Assembly (NCBI GenBank): GCA_036674765.1 | Contig: JARVKI010000173.1 | Coordinates: forward strand, 1-44,198 | Direction: 5' to 3' | Length of the DNA: 44,198 bases | DNA from: Seiridium cupressi | Lineage: Eukaryota > Ascomycota > Sordariomycetes > Amphisphaeriales > Sporocadaceae | Shown here: in pieces, positions 1-9,979 of the stretch | Layout of the letters: every line of letters starts with the position of its first letter | Position numbering within the stretch: position 1 is the stretch's first letter | The notes under the pieces: generated by a model | What the model saw: the letters and a program-made list of their open reading frames with translations, nothing else | Database searches by the model: none | Told to the model about the DNA's origin: nothing | Position numbers and translations under genes: made by a program

Positions 1-450
1 TTTTATAAATATTGAATTATTAAAGTTTTAATAACTTTTTAATATTATAATAATTATAAATTATAAATAAATTAAAAAAAACTTAATTAAAAAATAAAAC
101 TTTTTATAAAATAAATTAAAATAATTATAAAAATTAATATTTTTTATTAATAAATAATATAAATTAAAAAAAAAGTTTAAAAAATTTAAATAAAAAAAGT
201 AAAACTTTTTATAAAATAAATTAAAATAATTATAAAGATATTAATAAATAATAAAAAGTTAAAATTTTAAAATTAAAAAAACTTTAAAAAAATTTCGTTA
301 AAAATATATTTTTAAAAATAAATAATATTAATTAAAAAGGGTAAAATTAAAACTTTTAATTATTATATTTTTACTTTAATTTATTAATTCTAATTAACAT
401 TTTATTAAAATTAAATTCTCTTTTTATTAATCTTTAATAAGTTTCGGATT
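1..450. repeat. A/T-only block, RIP-like or AT-isochore edge
   Basis: The sequence is almost entirely A and T, with very rare G or C, and holds no credible ORF. It switches abruptly to balanced composition near 445-455. A perfect 37-nt direct repeat lies at 95-131 and 200-236, containing a TTTTTATAAAATAAATTAAA core. Such blocks in filamentous ascomycetes usually derive from repeats mutated by repeat-induced point mutation (RIP). The original element cannot be recognised, so its origin is inference. A mitochondrial or assembly-join origin cannot be excluded by eye. Confidence 0.75.
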
Positions 451-529
451 GTGCGGTAATAAACGCCTTTAGATAACTCAACGGTTAAAATGAATTTTCG
501 CAACGCACTGGTTTAGACCAGTTTTTGAG

Positions 530-1218
530 TTGGGCGCCTGGTCCACCTCTGCAAACGTTACTGCAGTAATGAGTCAATTTTCACATGCTCGTGTCTCCGG
601 CAAAATGTCTGCGTGCTTCAACAAAATGAAAGATAAAGTCTTACTTGCTCTCTTGGAAGGGTATTTGAGCCAGAAGAATTATCATCATGAGGTGCACTTG
701 CTTAGACTCAGCCACGGCTTGATTTCTGTGATATTGTTAAATACAATGCAGGAAGGCTCCCGTACGAGCGCGGACGCTGTATTGGTATCACCACTGCCTC
801 GGTATTTATGCTCAGGGCCCTCGGCTTCGGCGTGAGCACAAATCGACTACGAGGTTACCTAGATATATTGACACGGGCCATAACTGCACTGAAGCTTTGT
901 AAGCCTGCCGATCTGCACCCCGGTGCTCGATATGCGACTTTATTGGATATGTACGTGGCAAATTTGCGCGATCAGTTTGTCCCCGCAGCAAAGCCGCCGT
1001 TCTTCACAACGCTTCTTGACGGGTTCAATAGTCAAGAAGCTGAAGACTCTGGGCAGATCAGGTATGACCGGCAAGTTGATTTTGATGCAAGTATCAAATA
1101 TCTGGATCCCACTGCTCTGGGATATCCTCAAGGCGAGCCTGATGAATCGTGGCTGTCTCTTCCACCAGACCCATCATTACAGCCGCTCATCCCGGGCGAC
1201 TTAACAGGATTTGGATGA
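530..1218 (+). pseudogene. Remnant resembling the C-terminus of a fungal transcription factor
   Basis: Two overlapping frames read like one protein split by a frameshift near 750-810. The first frame covers 530-835 and has no ATG at its left edge. The second is open from about 755 and ends at a stop at 1216-1218. The clearest part is the second frame, roughly 820-1000, with a helical stretch including TNRLRGYLDILTRAITALK and then HPGARYATLLDMYVANLRDQ. It finishes with an acidic, proline-rich tail. The helix-rich middle and short polar tail recall C-terminal parts of Zn2Cys6 transcription factors, but no zinc cluster is visible. The fragment begins only about 80 nt after the A/T block, which may have removed the 5' part. 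The assignment is weak, and it could be any fungal helical protein. Confidence 0.3.
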
Positions 1219-2206
1219 CTTGGTCAGAACTCTCTTGACGATATCTTATACATGGATTTAAATTCAGTAGAATTACGAGTAAATCCATGTGTTTAGACCG
1301 TATAGCGAAGGGGTAGCCGAAAAAATCAGAGACAAAACACGCTCGTGAGTATACATGTAGGCAGCGGATGTTGAGAGTTAATATATTAGCCAAAGGCAGA
1401 ACAGACGTTTAGAGCCCTCGCATGGTCAACATTTAGCGGCTCCATATGCTTTGAGCCACGACCGTGGGAAAGGAGGATTGAGCCGCAATGTTTGGGCTGC
1501 GCCCGCCACCAGGCCGCTAATGCCCTGGGCACACACCAAGGATACATAGTCTAGAGATATAGAAAAAAAAAATAAGACCATCTTACGCAACGTCGATCAG
1601 ATCTGTTTGATATGGGTATCAATCGAAGGCAAGGAACTCCATATTACTGAATATCAGCTTTTAAAACTCAGGGGCCTCATTTGAGGGCATTAGCAGGGGG
1701 CTGAAATTCAGATTTCGTCACGATCACGTTTATAGTTACACGTTGTGGACAAGGATCAGCGTTAACGTTTTTCCGTACAATAACTTTAACCCCCGCAATC
1801 GGCGGGGGTTAGATGACAATCAAACGGTTAACAATCTAACAATCAACGATCGAGTAGTCACATACACTAAAAAGCAGCAGTCATTCAGAGGCTCCAGCAC
1901 TTACTTACTAAAACCCCCCAATACTCACTGAGAAGCCCTAGTACTCATTTGACGGTGAAGCCGGATTACGAGGCTAGTCATATCATCAGCAGCTTATTTC
2001 ATCCCATCAGGAAGCCCCTATCAACACGAGTGTACTTGAGATTGACGAATCTGAATCCAGTAGGCATTATAAGACAGCAGTACGGTCTAGACGTCTTAGC
2101 ACGACCACAGCAACCCTTTCCAGCTTGTTTCCCAGCGCCCAGACGCCTCTATCTCTACTTCGCTCCTGAGCCCGCCCCTTTGGTCACGAGACAGCATTTC
2201 GTAATT
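1219..2206. other. Intergenic, no supported gene
   Basis: Only short, unsupported frames are present. A small palindrome-like sequence, CCCCCGCAATCGGCGGGGG, lies near 1791-1808. The last part must contain the promoter and 5' leader of the F-box gene starting at 2207. Confidence 0.5.
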
Positions 2207-3725
2207 ATGAATTTATTTGATCTTCCCAACGAACTTGTTTTGCTTATTTTCGACCATTTGCCTACATCTCGTAACTTTACGCGGCTGATGCGAACACGCC
2301 TTGTGAACCGTATGTTTCACCCTGTGCCAAGGCTGATACCAGCCACCAGCTGTTCCAGTGTTAACTTACCTCCTTATAGGTAAGTTCAGGGATCATGTTG
2401 ATGGAGTCGTCTTTCGTCTTCGACTCCTGAGTGATCTCCTTGGTTTTCCCTGGTGGGTTGAGCGTGTTTTGCGCTACAGGCACGTAGGTTGGGTGGGCTA
2501 TGTCGACGCCTACCTTGCGTATCAAGTTTCAAGGGAACAGTCTTCTGAGACGAGACTGGGGCAAATCGGCCGCGTCGCCCTGGCTCTCTGTGAAGGGGAC
2601 GGCCGCGCGGTGGAAATGGATGTGTCTGCATGCATCGATATCCTCGTCCGCCTCGCAGCTCACAGGAACGCTGCGGACATGCTTGGGAAGCCTAACGACG
2701 CCAAGTCAGATTACAGGGGCTCGGCTTTTGAGGCGGACTTATTTGTCGCCGCAGTTTACATGGGCTGTGAGGCTTACGTAGGGCGTCTGGTCATGGCGGG
2801 TGCCAAGATTTTGGGCACGGTCGCAGGTCCTTACGTGCACAGCAAGCTTTTTGGCGTCGCCTCCCGAGCAGCCACCCTTCAGGGACACGTTGGGATAATG
2901 AAGCTTTTCCTCTTGACTGCCGCTAATGATCCAGGTAGCGGCTTGTTGTTAAGGCCGTCGAAACAAGTCATCCTACGTGATTCTGCTACCTATGGCCACC
3001 GAGCTGCATACGACTTTGCTCTCGATATCTTAGCACGTGACTCGCGCTACGCAGCGGACGGCTTTGAATCTATCGTTAATATCACGCCATGGCCGGACGC
3101 TTATGAGCGAGCGGCCAATTTATTAGAGCCCGAGCCTCGACTGGAAACTCGCAGACACCAGAGAAGCGCCATCGTTGGGTTTCATGTCAGCATCACCCGA
3201 GGTCATGTCGAAATGGTGCGTTACTTTCTGGAAAGAGGGGTCAATCCAGATCCTGAACCCGAGCATTGGGGTACCTACAACCCATATGGCCATATTGCAC
3301 CCCTACACGCAGCGGTCCGTTGCCACAACGCAGAAATTACGAGGCTTCTTCTCGATGCGGGCGCAGATCCTAATTGGTTTCCGTCCCACGCGACAGTGCT
3401 TCGGGTGGCAGCGTGGGCACGCAATGCCAGTATAGCCAAGCTACTGCTAGAGCGCGGTGCCGACGTGAATGCGGGGTTTCCTCCCCCAATTGTTATAGCA
3501 GCCCTGAAGGAAGACGTAGCTATGTTTCGCTTGTTGCGCGAGCATGGGGCCAAGCTCGATACGCCGGAGACAGGAGCCTGGGCGATGGGCTTGGTCAGAT
3601 TTCATGGCCTCGATTCGATGGCGGATTTATTAGTAGACCAGGGAGTGGGTCGAAATTTGGCATTCCATCACGTAGCGACGGAGAAAGAGTTTAAGTCGGA
3701 CTGTTATTCCAAGTTATGGCGGTGA
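2207..3725 (+). CDS. F-box protein with C-terminal ankyrin repeats
   Basis: Two exons, 2207-2309 and 2380-3725, give about 482 residues. The 70-nt intron starts GTATGT, ends TATAG and has a CTGAT branch-point candidate. Splicing joins RTRLVNR to KFRDHVDGVVFR in frame, as is common at the end of a fungal F-box. Residues 1-35 form the F-box (FDLPNELVLLIFDHL). The middle is helical, and at least three ankyrin repeats follow, with GHVEMVRYFLERGVNPD, LHAAVRCHNAEITRLLLDAG and NASIAKLLLERGADVNA. By family, such proteins are thought to use the F-box to bind Skp1 in an SCF ubiquitin ligase and the ankyrin array to bind a substrate. The substrate is unknown. The start was chosen because it opens directly on the F-box. 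An ORF also continues upstream of 2207, but it lacks F-box-like sequence. The reading frame is intact, unlike several neighbours. Confidence 0.85.
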
Positions 3726-4768
3726 TACGCTCGTTAAATGTGAAATGGAAGTAGGGCAAGGTATAATAAGAGGCTCGTCGGGGATGGTAGATTGAGTGAC
3801 AGCTTCCTTCGAAATCATCTCATAATTTGTAACTAGTCCGTATGTAATGTATGCAACGTTTTTATATAATTGCACGAAACATAATATGATACATAAATTC
3901 GAGAGCTTGATTCTTACCATTACTGCACACAGGAATGGCTATTATATTATATATTTATTATTTACCGTTCTAATAGAAAGTCGTTGGCCTACCTATGAAA
4001 CATTCTTCAGCTTCTCCAATAGAAATTCCTCAATCTATCTAAGAAGGACACCTTGGCTTGTCCTGTAAAATCTCTTTAGATCGTCTAGTTGAGCCATAGT
4101 AACAGCTGTAATAAACTCCCGCGGTTTTTTCCTGGGCATCGCTAATCATTCGTAAATATTCGTTGCGGTGAAGATGTTGTAGAATGATTAGTAAATAGCC
4201 TCGATGAGCCATATAATCATAACTAATCGTTCTGCTCACTCGTCCGTGACCGTCTAAGGATGAATATGAACGAAAATTTTACTTTGTGTATTACACCGAT
4301 CTTGTCAGACGTTATTCTCTCACTAGACCCCTGGACCAGGAGAAATACGAGCTTTATCGCCGATAAGATCCAAGCGCTGATTACATCAGCGAGCAGATAA
4401 AGTTCACGATAAACACGGTATAATAAGAGCTTTACCAAGGCCTGACAATACACTAATTGCGTTTTGAAGAGCACAATATTATTATTAGTGTTGGCATGCC
4501 ACGCTGATCTTTTCGACAGGGTGTCATTATTCTGATGATATGATGATTAGCCCATCTAAATCTAGCGGGCTTATGGGGAAGCTGCATCCTTCTTTTGTCC
4601 TGCTTCCCCCTGCTTCGCCGCTTAGTTTAAATTAAGTGGTTCGGAACAATATCTTTCGCACCCACTGAACCCCACGCTGTGAAATAACGTGGTGCCAGCT
4701 GGCAATCGGTCAGACTCCACATTTATATAAATGCCTCCCCATACAATTCACCCAGACCTCTACCCAAG
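3726..4768. other. Intergenic, A/T-leaning, no supported gene
   Basis: Only short frames on both strands, none resembling a known protein. The stretch 3840-3970 is A/T-rich. A TATA-like TTTATATAAATG lies at about 4721-4732, upstream of the degraded HET gene. Confidence 0.5.
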
Positions 4769-6719
4769 ATGGTTGGTTCGGCAAGCGACGAAAGCCGCAA
4801 CAAGCAGAATCCCGCTTCTGTCCTATCACTTCGACCGCCCGTTTCTGTTCAACACGACTGCCATTGCAGCCCTCCCGTTGATCCAGATAGCTTCTGTGCC
4901 GAATGTCATCGAATAAGTTTCGATGAGTATGTCAAACCTGGGTCTTTATCATGTCCTGTGATCTACAAACGTCAGCCATTTGTGCTGAACTAAGAATGTG
5001 CGCTATGCAGGTTCCTAGCCCATCTCCATTCACATACACCGGATAGCAGTACCCTCAACGACCCACGGTCGGAGGTCTTATTACGACGCATTGACCACGG
5101 TCCAGGATCAGGAAAAGTCGTCAGACATACGGTGCAATACTACGGCCATGGCGGGACCAGGACAAGACTAAAACAAGAGTCGGGCTTGCTCTTCAGCCAT
5201 GATATGCCTGGGTATCAGGCCGACACATCGACAAAGTGTATGTTAACTAGGAGATGACCAAGAGCTGATTAAGTAGCTGCTTGGAGTCTCACTTGGGGGG
5301 CGGGATGACCTAAGGGAGAAATTGGGACGGCTTTAGTGCTATAGACGTCCGAAAGAGTGCTATAGTACCTCTACCAGACGGCGCTCAGTATGCAAGCCTG
5401 AGCTACATGTGGGGGACGCCTTCTGACGAGACCATTGAGCATTCGGGGCTGCCAAAGAATTTGCCTCGCACAGTTGACGACAGCATAATCGTTGCCAAAA
5501 GTTTAGGGTTGAAGTATCTCTGAGTAGATCGCTATTGCATCCCACAGATCGATGGTGACGCAAAACACACTCAAACCTCAAGAATGGCCGAACTATATTC
5601 CCAATCCACTTTGACCATCATAGCTATTACAGGCGAAGGTTCAAACTATGGGCTTCTTGGCGTCTCGAGACCACGTAAGTCGCAAATATCTGTGCGCGTA
5701 GGAAGGCAATGTCTCATTGCCTATGATTACTCGAGAGAAGAGATATCCCGTACGAAGTGGGCCACACGGGGATGGACTTATCAAGAAGCTCTGCTCTCAA
5801 GTCGGCGGTTGGTCTTCACAGAGAACTACGTATACCTCCACTGTGGTGCAATGCTCGCGAGCGAGGACTTTCGTGATCCTCTGGAAAGCCCTAATCCGGT
5901 AAAGTCCCAACGGGGAGAATTCAACATTCTCGAACTGGCTTTTTCCCAAACGCCTCGACCAGGTGCAGTACGAGCAAGCGGCGAGCCCATTAACGAATTT
6001 CTCAAACGAGATTTATCGTATGCAAGCGATGGCATCAATGCTATTTCTGGTATCCTGAGGATATATGAAGGCCATGTCCTTGCTGGGCTACCCATCGCGT
6101 CAAATAACGGGTTAGTCTCAGCTGCCTGTCCTTAGCTCTTCCGTGGACGACAGACTCATACCTGTAGCCAGCAAATTCTAGAATGGTACGACGATCAATA
6201 TTTCCCAGCTGGACATGAGCAGGCTGGCAACGCCCGGGAGGATTCAGTGCCACGAATGTCTATTTTGAGCTTTTAGGTGTACAGAACGAAGAAGGTGAGG
6301 CTGTGCGCGCAGATTCATCCCTCATTGGCGAACACTATCGATGTTTGATCCCCCATGTCGTGGCTCATTTTGTAGATGGACTGGCAATGGATTGGCAGTC
6401 AAAGGAAGATCTCATTGTCACAAGATCAAATAATGGGGAATATCCAATACACCTAGAGCTATCCGGCTGGACGTTCCACCTCTGTCAACTCGTCGGACTT
6501 CCAAAACTGGCACATGAGGGATCTCCGATCACCCTTTTGGTCCAAGATTTGATCGAAGGCAAACTGCCCCGGAATGATACGATTGCGCTAATTCTTGGAT
6601 TTGATAACATTCTATCTTTCGTGTCAGTACAGCAAAGCGTCGTTCTTTTGATTCATTCTCAGGCGTCAAGGCCCATGCTTCGAGCGGTTGGACATGGGTC
6701 TGCCGGACATGAACGTTGA
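4769..6719 (+). pseudogene. Broken HET-domain (heterokaryon incompatibility) gene
   Basis: The HET domain core is clear in one frame from about 5377 to 6132. It contains YASLSYMWG, then LPRTVDDSIIVAKSLGLKYL, VDRYCIPQID, MAELYSQSTLTIIAITG and TRGWTYQEALLSSRRLVF. A TGA at 5521-5523 sits exactly where the family has Trp before VDRYCI, so TGG to TGA is the simplest reading. The C-terminal region stops at 6133-6135 and resumes in another frame at about 6285-6719. The 5' part (4769-4993 and on to 5340) is out of frame with stops, and contains a possible N-terminal CAECHRISFDEY segment. HET proteins trigger cell death when incompatible hyphae fuse. This copy should not produce a full-length product, though the 5584-6135 frame could give a truncated one. 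Readthrough or sequencing error is less likely given several lesions. Confidence 0.75.
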
Positions 6720-7014
6720 GAGCTCATTTCCCGAGTCCGGAGAACCAAGCATACCAGGCCTAAATTTAGAATTTAGGATAGTACTTCTAACATAGCCCTT
6801 GGATGGTAATTTGACAATTCTATGGATTGTGTCTCATTGTTTTCGACCCGTCTTATCATACATTTGACGTGAGTATGATGGCACCCATGTGGTATAAACA
6901 GACTCTACTTTCTTCTTGGCAATGTATGCTATTCCCAGTTCCATATCTGGCAAGTTCGATTCCTACACACTCTCGCTCCCAATTTACGTACCCCCTTTCC
7001 ACTCAAGCTACACC
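6720..7014. other. Convergent intergenic spacer
   Basis: This lies between the 3' ends of the HET remnant (+) and the small secreted protein gene (-). No gene was recognised. Confidence 0.5.
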
Positions 7015-7522
7015 TCACAAAGTATTCACCGTAAAATTCGATGGGCCTACATAATTCTGATCCGACACAGCGCCATTATCCGTAACGAACAGCTCATCAC
7101 TCGTGATCTCATGAGTACCCGTGACATTACCAGTTGAGTTGGTGGGTGCTACCGTCGTGATGCTCAGCGCCAGCCCCGAGGCGTTCGTCTTAGCCACGCT
7201 CCACGAGTAGGCCGGGTCCTCGCAGCCCGTCAATGACACTACGGGGAGATAGTCGGGTCCTTGCAGCATAAGGGTGCAGTTCGTTGCCGCGTCGACCACG
7301 AATTCGTAACTATGGATTAAGTCTGTCTGAGCAAAGTACTTGGGATAGGAGACTATCAAGCGGCCAATGAATTCCGAGCGCAGGCACGTACTAGCAAAAT
7401 ACTGAATGCGGGATGCAGCCCGCGTAGAAATCAGCCACGGCATAGGAGGTTGCGTTGCGCTTCTGGTGCAGTGTGCTGGCCAAGGCTGCGGCCGGGAAAA
7501 GTGGTACGATGTTGTACTTCAT
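7015..7522 (-). CDS. Small secreted cysteine-containing protein, effector-like
   Basis: Two exons, 7522-7392 and 7309-7015, give 141 residues. The 82-nt intron begins GTACGT and ends CATAG, and splicing restores one frame (HSVFC joined to YYEFVVD). Translating either exon frame alone misses the signal peptide or the C-terminus. Residues 1-16 (MKYNIVPLFPAAALAS) form a plausible signal peptide, with a KR pair at 21-22 that could be a Kex2 site. The mature part has four cysteines, at about 36, 43, 55 and 73, and six N-glycosylation sequons. The order C-IPHS-x2-C, LPVVSLTGC, SWSVAK and YVGPSNFTV resembles a group of small secreted ascomycete proteins. An AA1-like (Alt a 1-type) beta-barrel is possible, but that is memory-based inference. 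Likely secreted and apoplastic; the partner is unknown. Confidence 0.75.
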
Positions 7523-8640
7523 TGTTCAGTGGAGTATTTTGTCATCGAGCGGTGGTCAAACTATCAATCAAATGAAAAATATCCGACTCGATTCCGTCTC
7601 TTTTAAGTACACGACTTATATTCTTTAAACAACGACCACACTTAGCGCTCATAGTGGCGTTTTGCCAACTATGAATATTTGCCCTGCCACACCAACCTGA
7701 GGTTGTCCCGGATTTATAGGGGCTCCACATCGGAGCCATGGACGTTGCGAGGAAAGAGGTTCGCCAATTCGCTATGCAACCCCCCGTTTCGTAGATCCCG
7801 CCGATCATCTCGTGTCCGGCCGGACACAGGACTGTGTCTGGAACATATGACGCGGGGCCGCGGGGAAGGGCGATTGATCAATCGCTGTAGCTCCTGGCTA
7901 GTCACCCGTCACTCAATCGCACTCTAAAACCCTCCAAGCATATCACATACCTTAGCTCTCCTCGGACCAAACCAACTCACTGCCAAGCTGCGTCTGACGT
8001 CTCGCGAGCCCGGTTGTCAGAACCAAGGTGGCGCGAAGGATGTCATTCTGTTTGAAACAAGACCTTGTCCTTAGTTAAATCAGATATGGACTGCCTGATG
8101 GCCGCTGGCACCAATGGCGCAGCTTGATGAACTTGCTTTATTTTCGGGTTTGCACTTAATAACAGAAAGATCGTCCAAACAGGGCGGGCTGGCAGGAATT
8201 GCTCCGAGCACTGAAGAACCCTTGCTAATATACGTCTGCAGTATTGGTGGAGAACCTTGTCTACTACGTAGTATGAGAGACATTGCAGTGGGTTCAAGTC
8301 GGTAAAGGAGTAATCAACAACAAAAACAGTACGCTCGGGCGCGAGCTCATAGACACTCTACCAAGTCATTCGAAGCGGGCTTAAATATGTCAGTGTATTG
8401 GCTACTCGCTCATATAGCAATACAAGACGGATATTCTGCATCAAGCGGACACTTCTTTTCTCATACTCTTACCAAGGCCATCTTGGCGTCGTATCGCGCT
8501 GCTACTGCGAATACACGATCGCTTGGTATAATGATCCCTTCACCATGAGCCGTTTCTCATTAGCTTAACGCCGAAAACTCCAAACCGGACAGACCCTTTC
8601 CCTCGCAATGTTCAACCACCCAGTCCAGCACATAATTCAA
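7523..8640. other. Intergenic, no supported gene
   Basis: The right-hand limit is the stop of MTW1. The segment next to 7523 should hold the promoter of the secreted-protein gene. Short frames at 7542-7808 and 8043-8297 (-) have no recognisable features. Confidence 0.5.
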
Positions 8641-9773
8641 TCATGACTCGTCCATGTGCTCGCCATCATCTCTCGAAGTCTGCGCACCAGCTTCTCCCCC
8701 AAGCATGGAAACAACTTTCTCCAAACCCTCGAGTTCGCCGTTGCCCAAGTTTCTGCCCTCAGCCTGCCATTCCCCATCCCTCACTTCGCCGTCCTTGCCC
8801 AGCTCAAGACCCTGGACGTTCTCCAGATGTCGTCTCGTGGCACCTTCGACGTACTCTAATCGTTCTCGCCGCCAGCTCTTGCTGCTACTATCCGCGGCGC
8901 TTTCCGCAGCATCCTCAGCCGGCTTCAAGTGAGGCGCCATCGTTCGTAGAGAGGTGGAGAGCGCCCGAAGCGCCTGTAATTGCGACAGCGTGAATGCTGT
9001 AGTCGTGCTTAATGGGGTATCGGCGCCCGCGTCCTTGAGCTGAGCCACTCCATTGCGGAGGAAGGCCATCGGACCGACGTTCCTGTCTTCCTCGGTCGTC
9101 GAGGTGTCTTCGTCTTTGACCTTGTCGTCTCTCGTGCCTACTAGTGCTCTTAGGTCTGCCAGCAGGCGCGCATTCTTCTCTTGCTCCGCATGGAGCAGCG
9201 CATTGAGGCGCATGCTCTCGCGCAACTTCCGCCTGAGCTGGCCTATCGATCCGAGTGTCGGCTTGTCCGTACTAGTTGTGCTTGTTCCCTCTCCATTGCT
9301 CGTTTCTGTGATGCTCAGCGACGAGAAATCAAGTCCATCGTAGTGGCTCAGCCGTATCCAGTTCCGTATATCGACGGGCTTGACGCAGAGTATATTTCTT
9401 AGGACGTAGATCTCGAGTTTATCAAAGTTGCGATCGATGCTTGCGCAGAGCAGGGTTTCGAGTTGGTGTGTTCCGGCTTCGACCTCGTTCTTGGCTTGTT
9501 CGGCCGGATCGAGCGCATCGTCAGGGTCGGAGTTCTTAGGGATCTTAAAGCCAAGTTTCTCAGGCGGTGCATTGAGAAGACCTTGCTCGACTGAATTGAG
9601 TGCGCGCTCGGCGAGAATGTTCACGGAGTTGATTATGTCGTCTAGTAAACTCTGGTGGAAGTTTCAGTCTTGGCGCTGCTCTTGATGGATCGATCGAGAT
9701 GACTACTTACAACAGGCGGATAGCCGAAGTGCTCAGTCAAGAGCTCGGTATCCGAGTTGCTGGAGGCTGTCAT
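8641..9773 (-). CDS. MTW1: Kinetochore protein Mtw1/Mis12
   Basis: Two exons, 9773-9711 and 9651-8641, give 357 residues. The 59-nt intron (GTAAGT to CCACCAG) is phase 0. It joins LLTEHFGYPPV to SLLDDIINSVN, the hallmark start of the Mis12 domain. The domain covers roughly residues 10-150 and includes FDKLEIYVLRNILCV. A coiled-coil-like stretch follows around residues 155-200 (QLRRKLRESMRLNALLHAEQE), then an acidic Ser/Thr-rich linker and a helical C-terminus. Mis12/Mtw1 is a core subunit of the MIND complex with Nnf1, Dsn1 and Nsl1, linking centromeric chromatin to the Ndc80 microtubule coupler in the nucleus. The ATG at 9773 is preferred because it gives the short MTASSNSD leader; an upstream in-frame ATG at 9836 exists. 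The gene appears intact and is normally single-copy and essential. Confidence 0.9.
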
Positions 9774-9979
9774 GATTGCATCGTCATTAAGTGGTTTGTC
9801 GCGAAATTGAGCATTTGACGCGTCGCAATGCCGCAAGTCAATATTTGGGTTGGCGGGTTTGGAGGGGTCGTCGGTCTAGCAGGGGACCGCCTAATCGACA
9901 ACCGGGCTGTGATTCAAGTATTACTAACCTGGACCAGGTCTAGCTCGGACTAATTAAGTTAGTCTAGACAGGTATCTTT

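Noticed and set aside
1740..1931. Small ORF 1743-1931
   Set aside because: No ATG-context, homology or structure; sits in intergenic DNA with a GC-rich palindrome.
8643..9343. Several + strand frames across MTW1
   Set aside because: They overlap the well-supported Mis12-domain exon on the opposite strand and are shadows.
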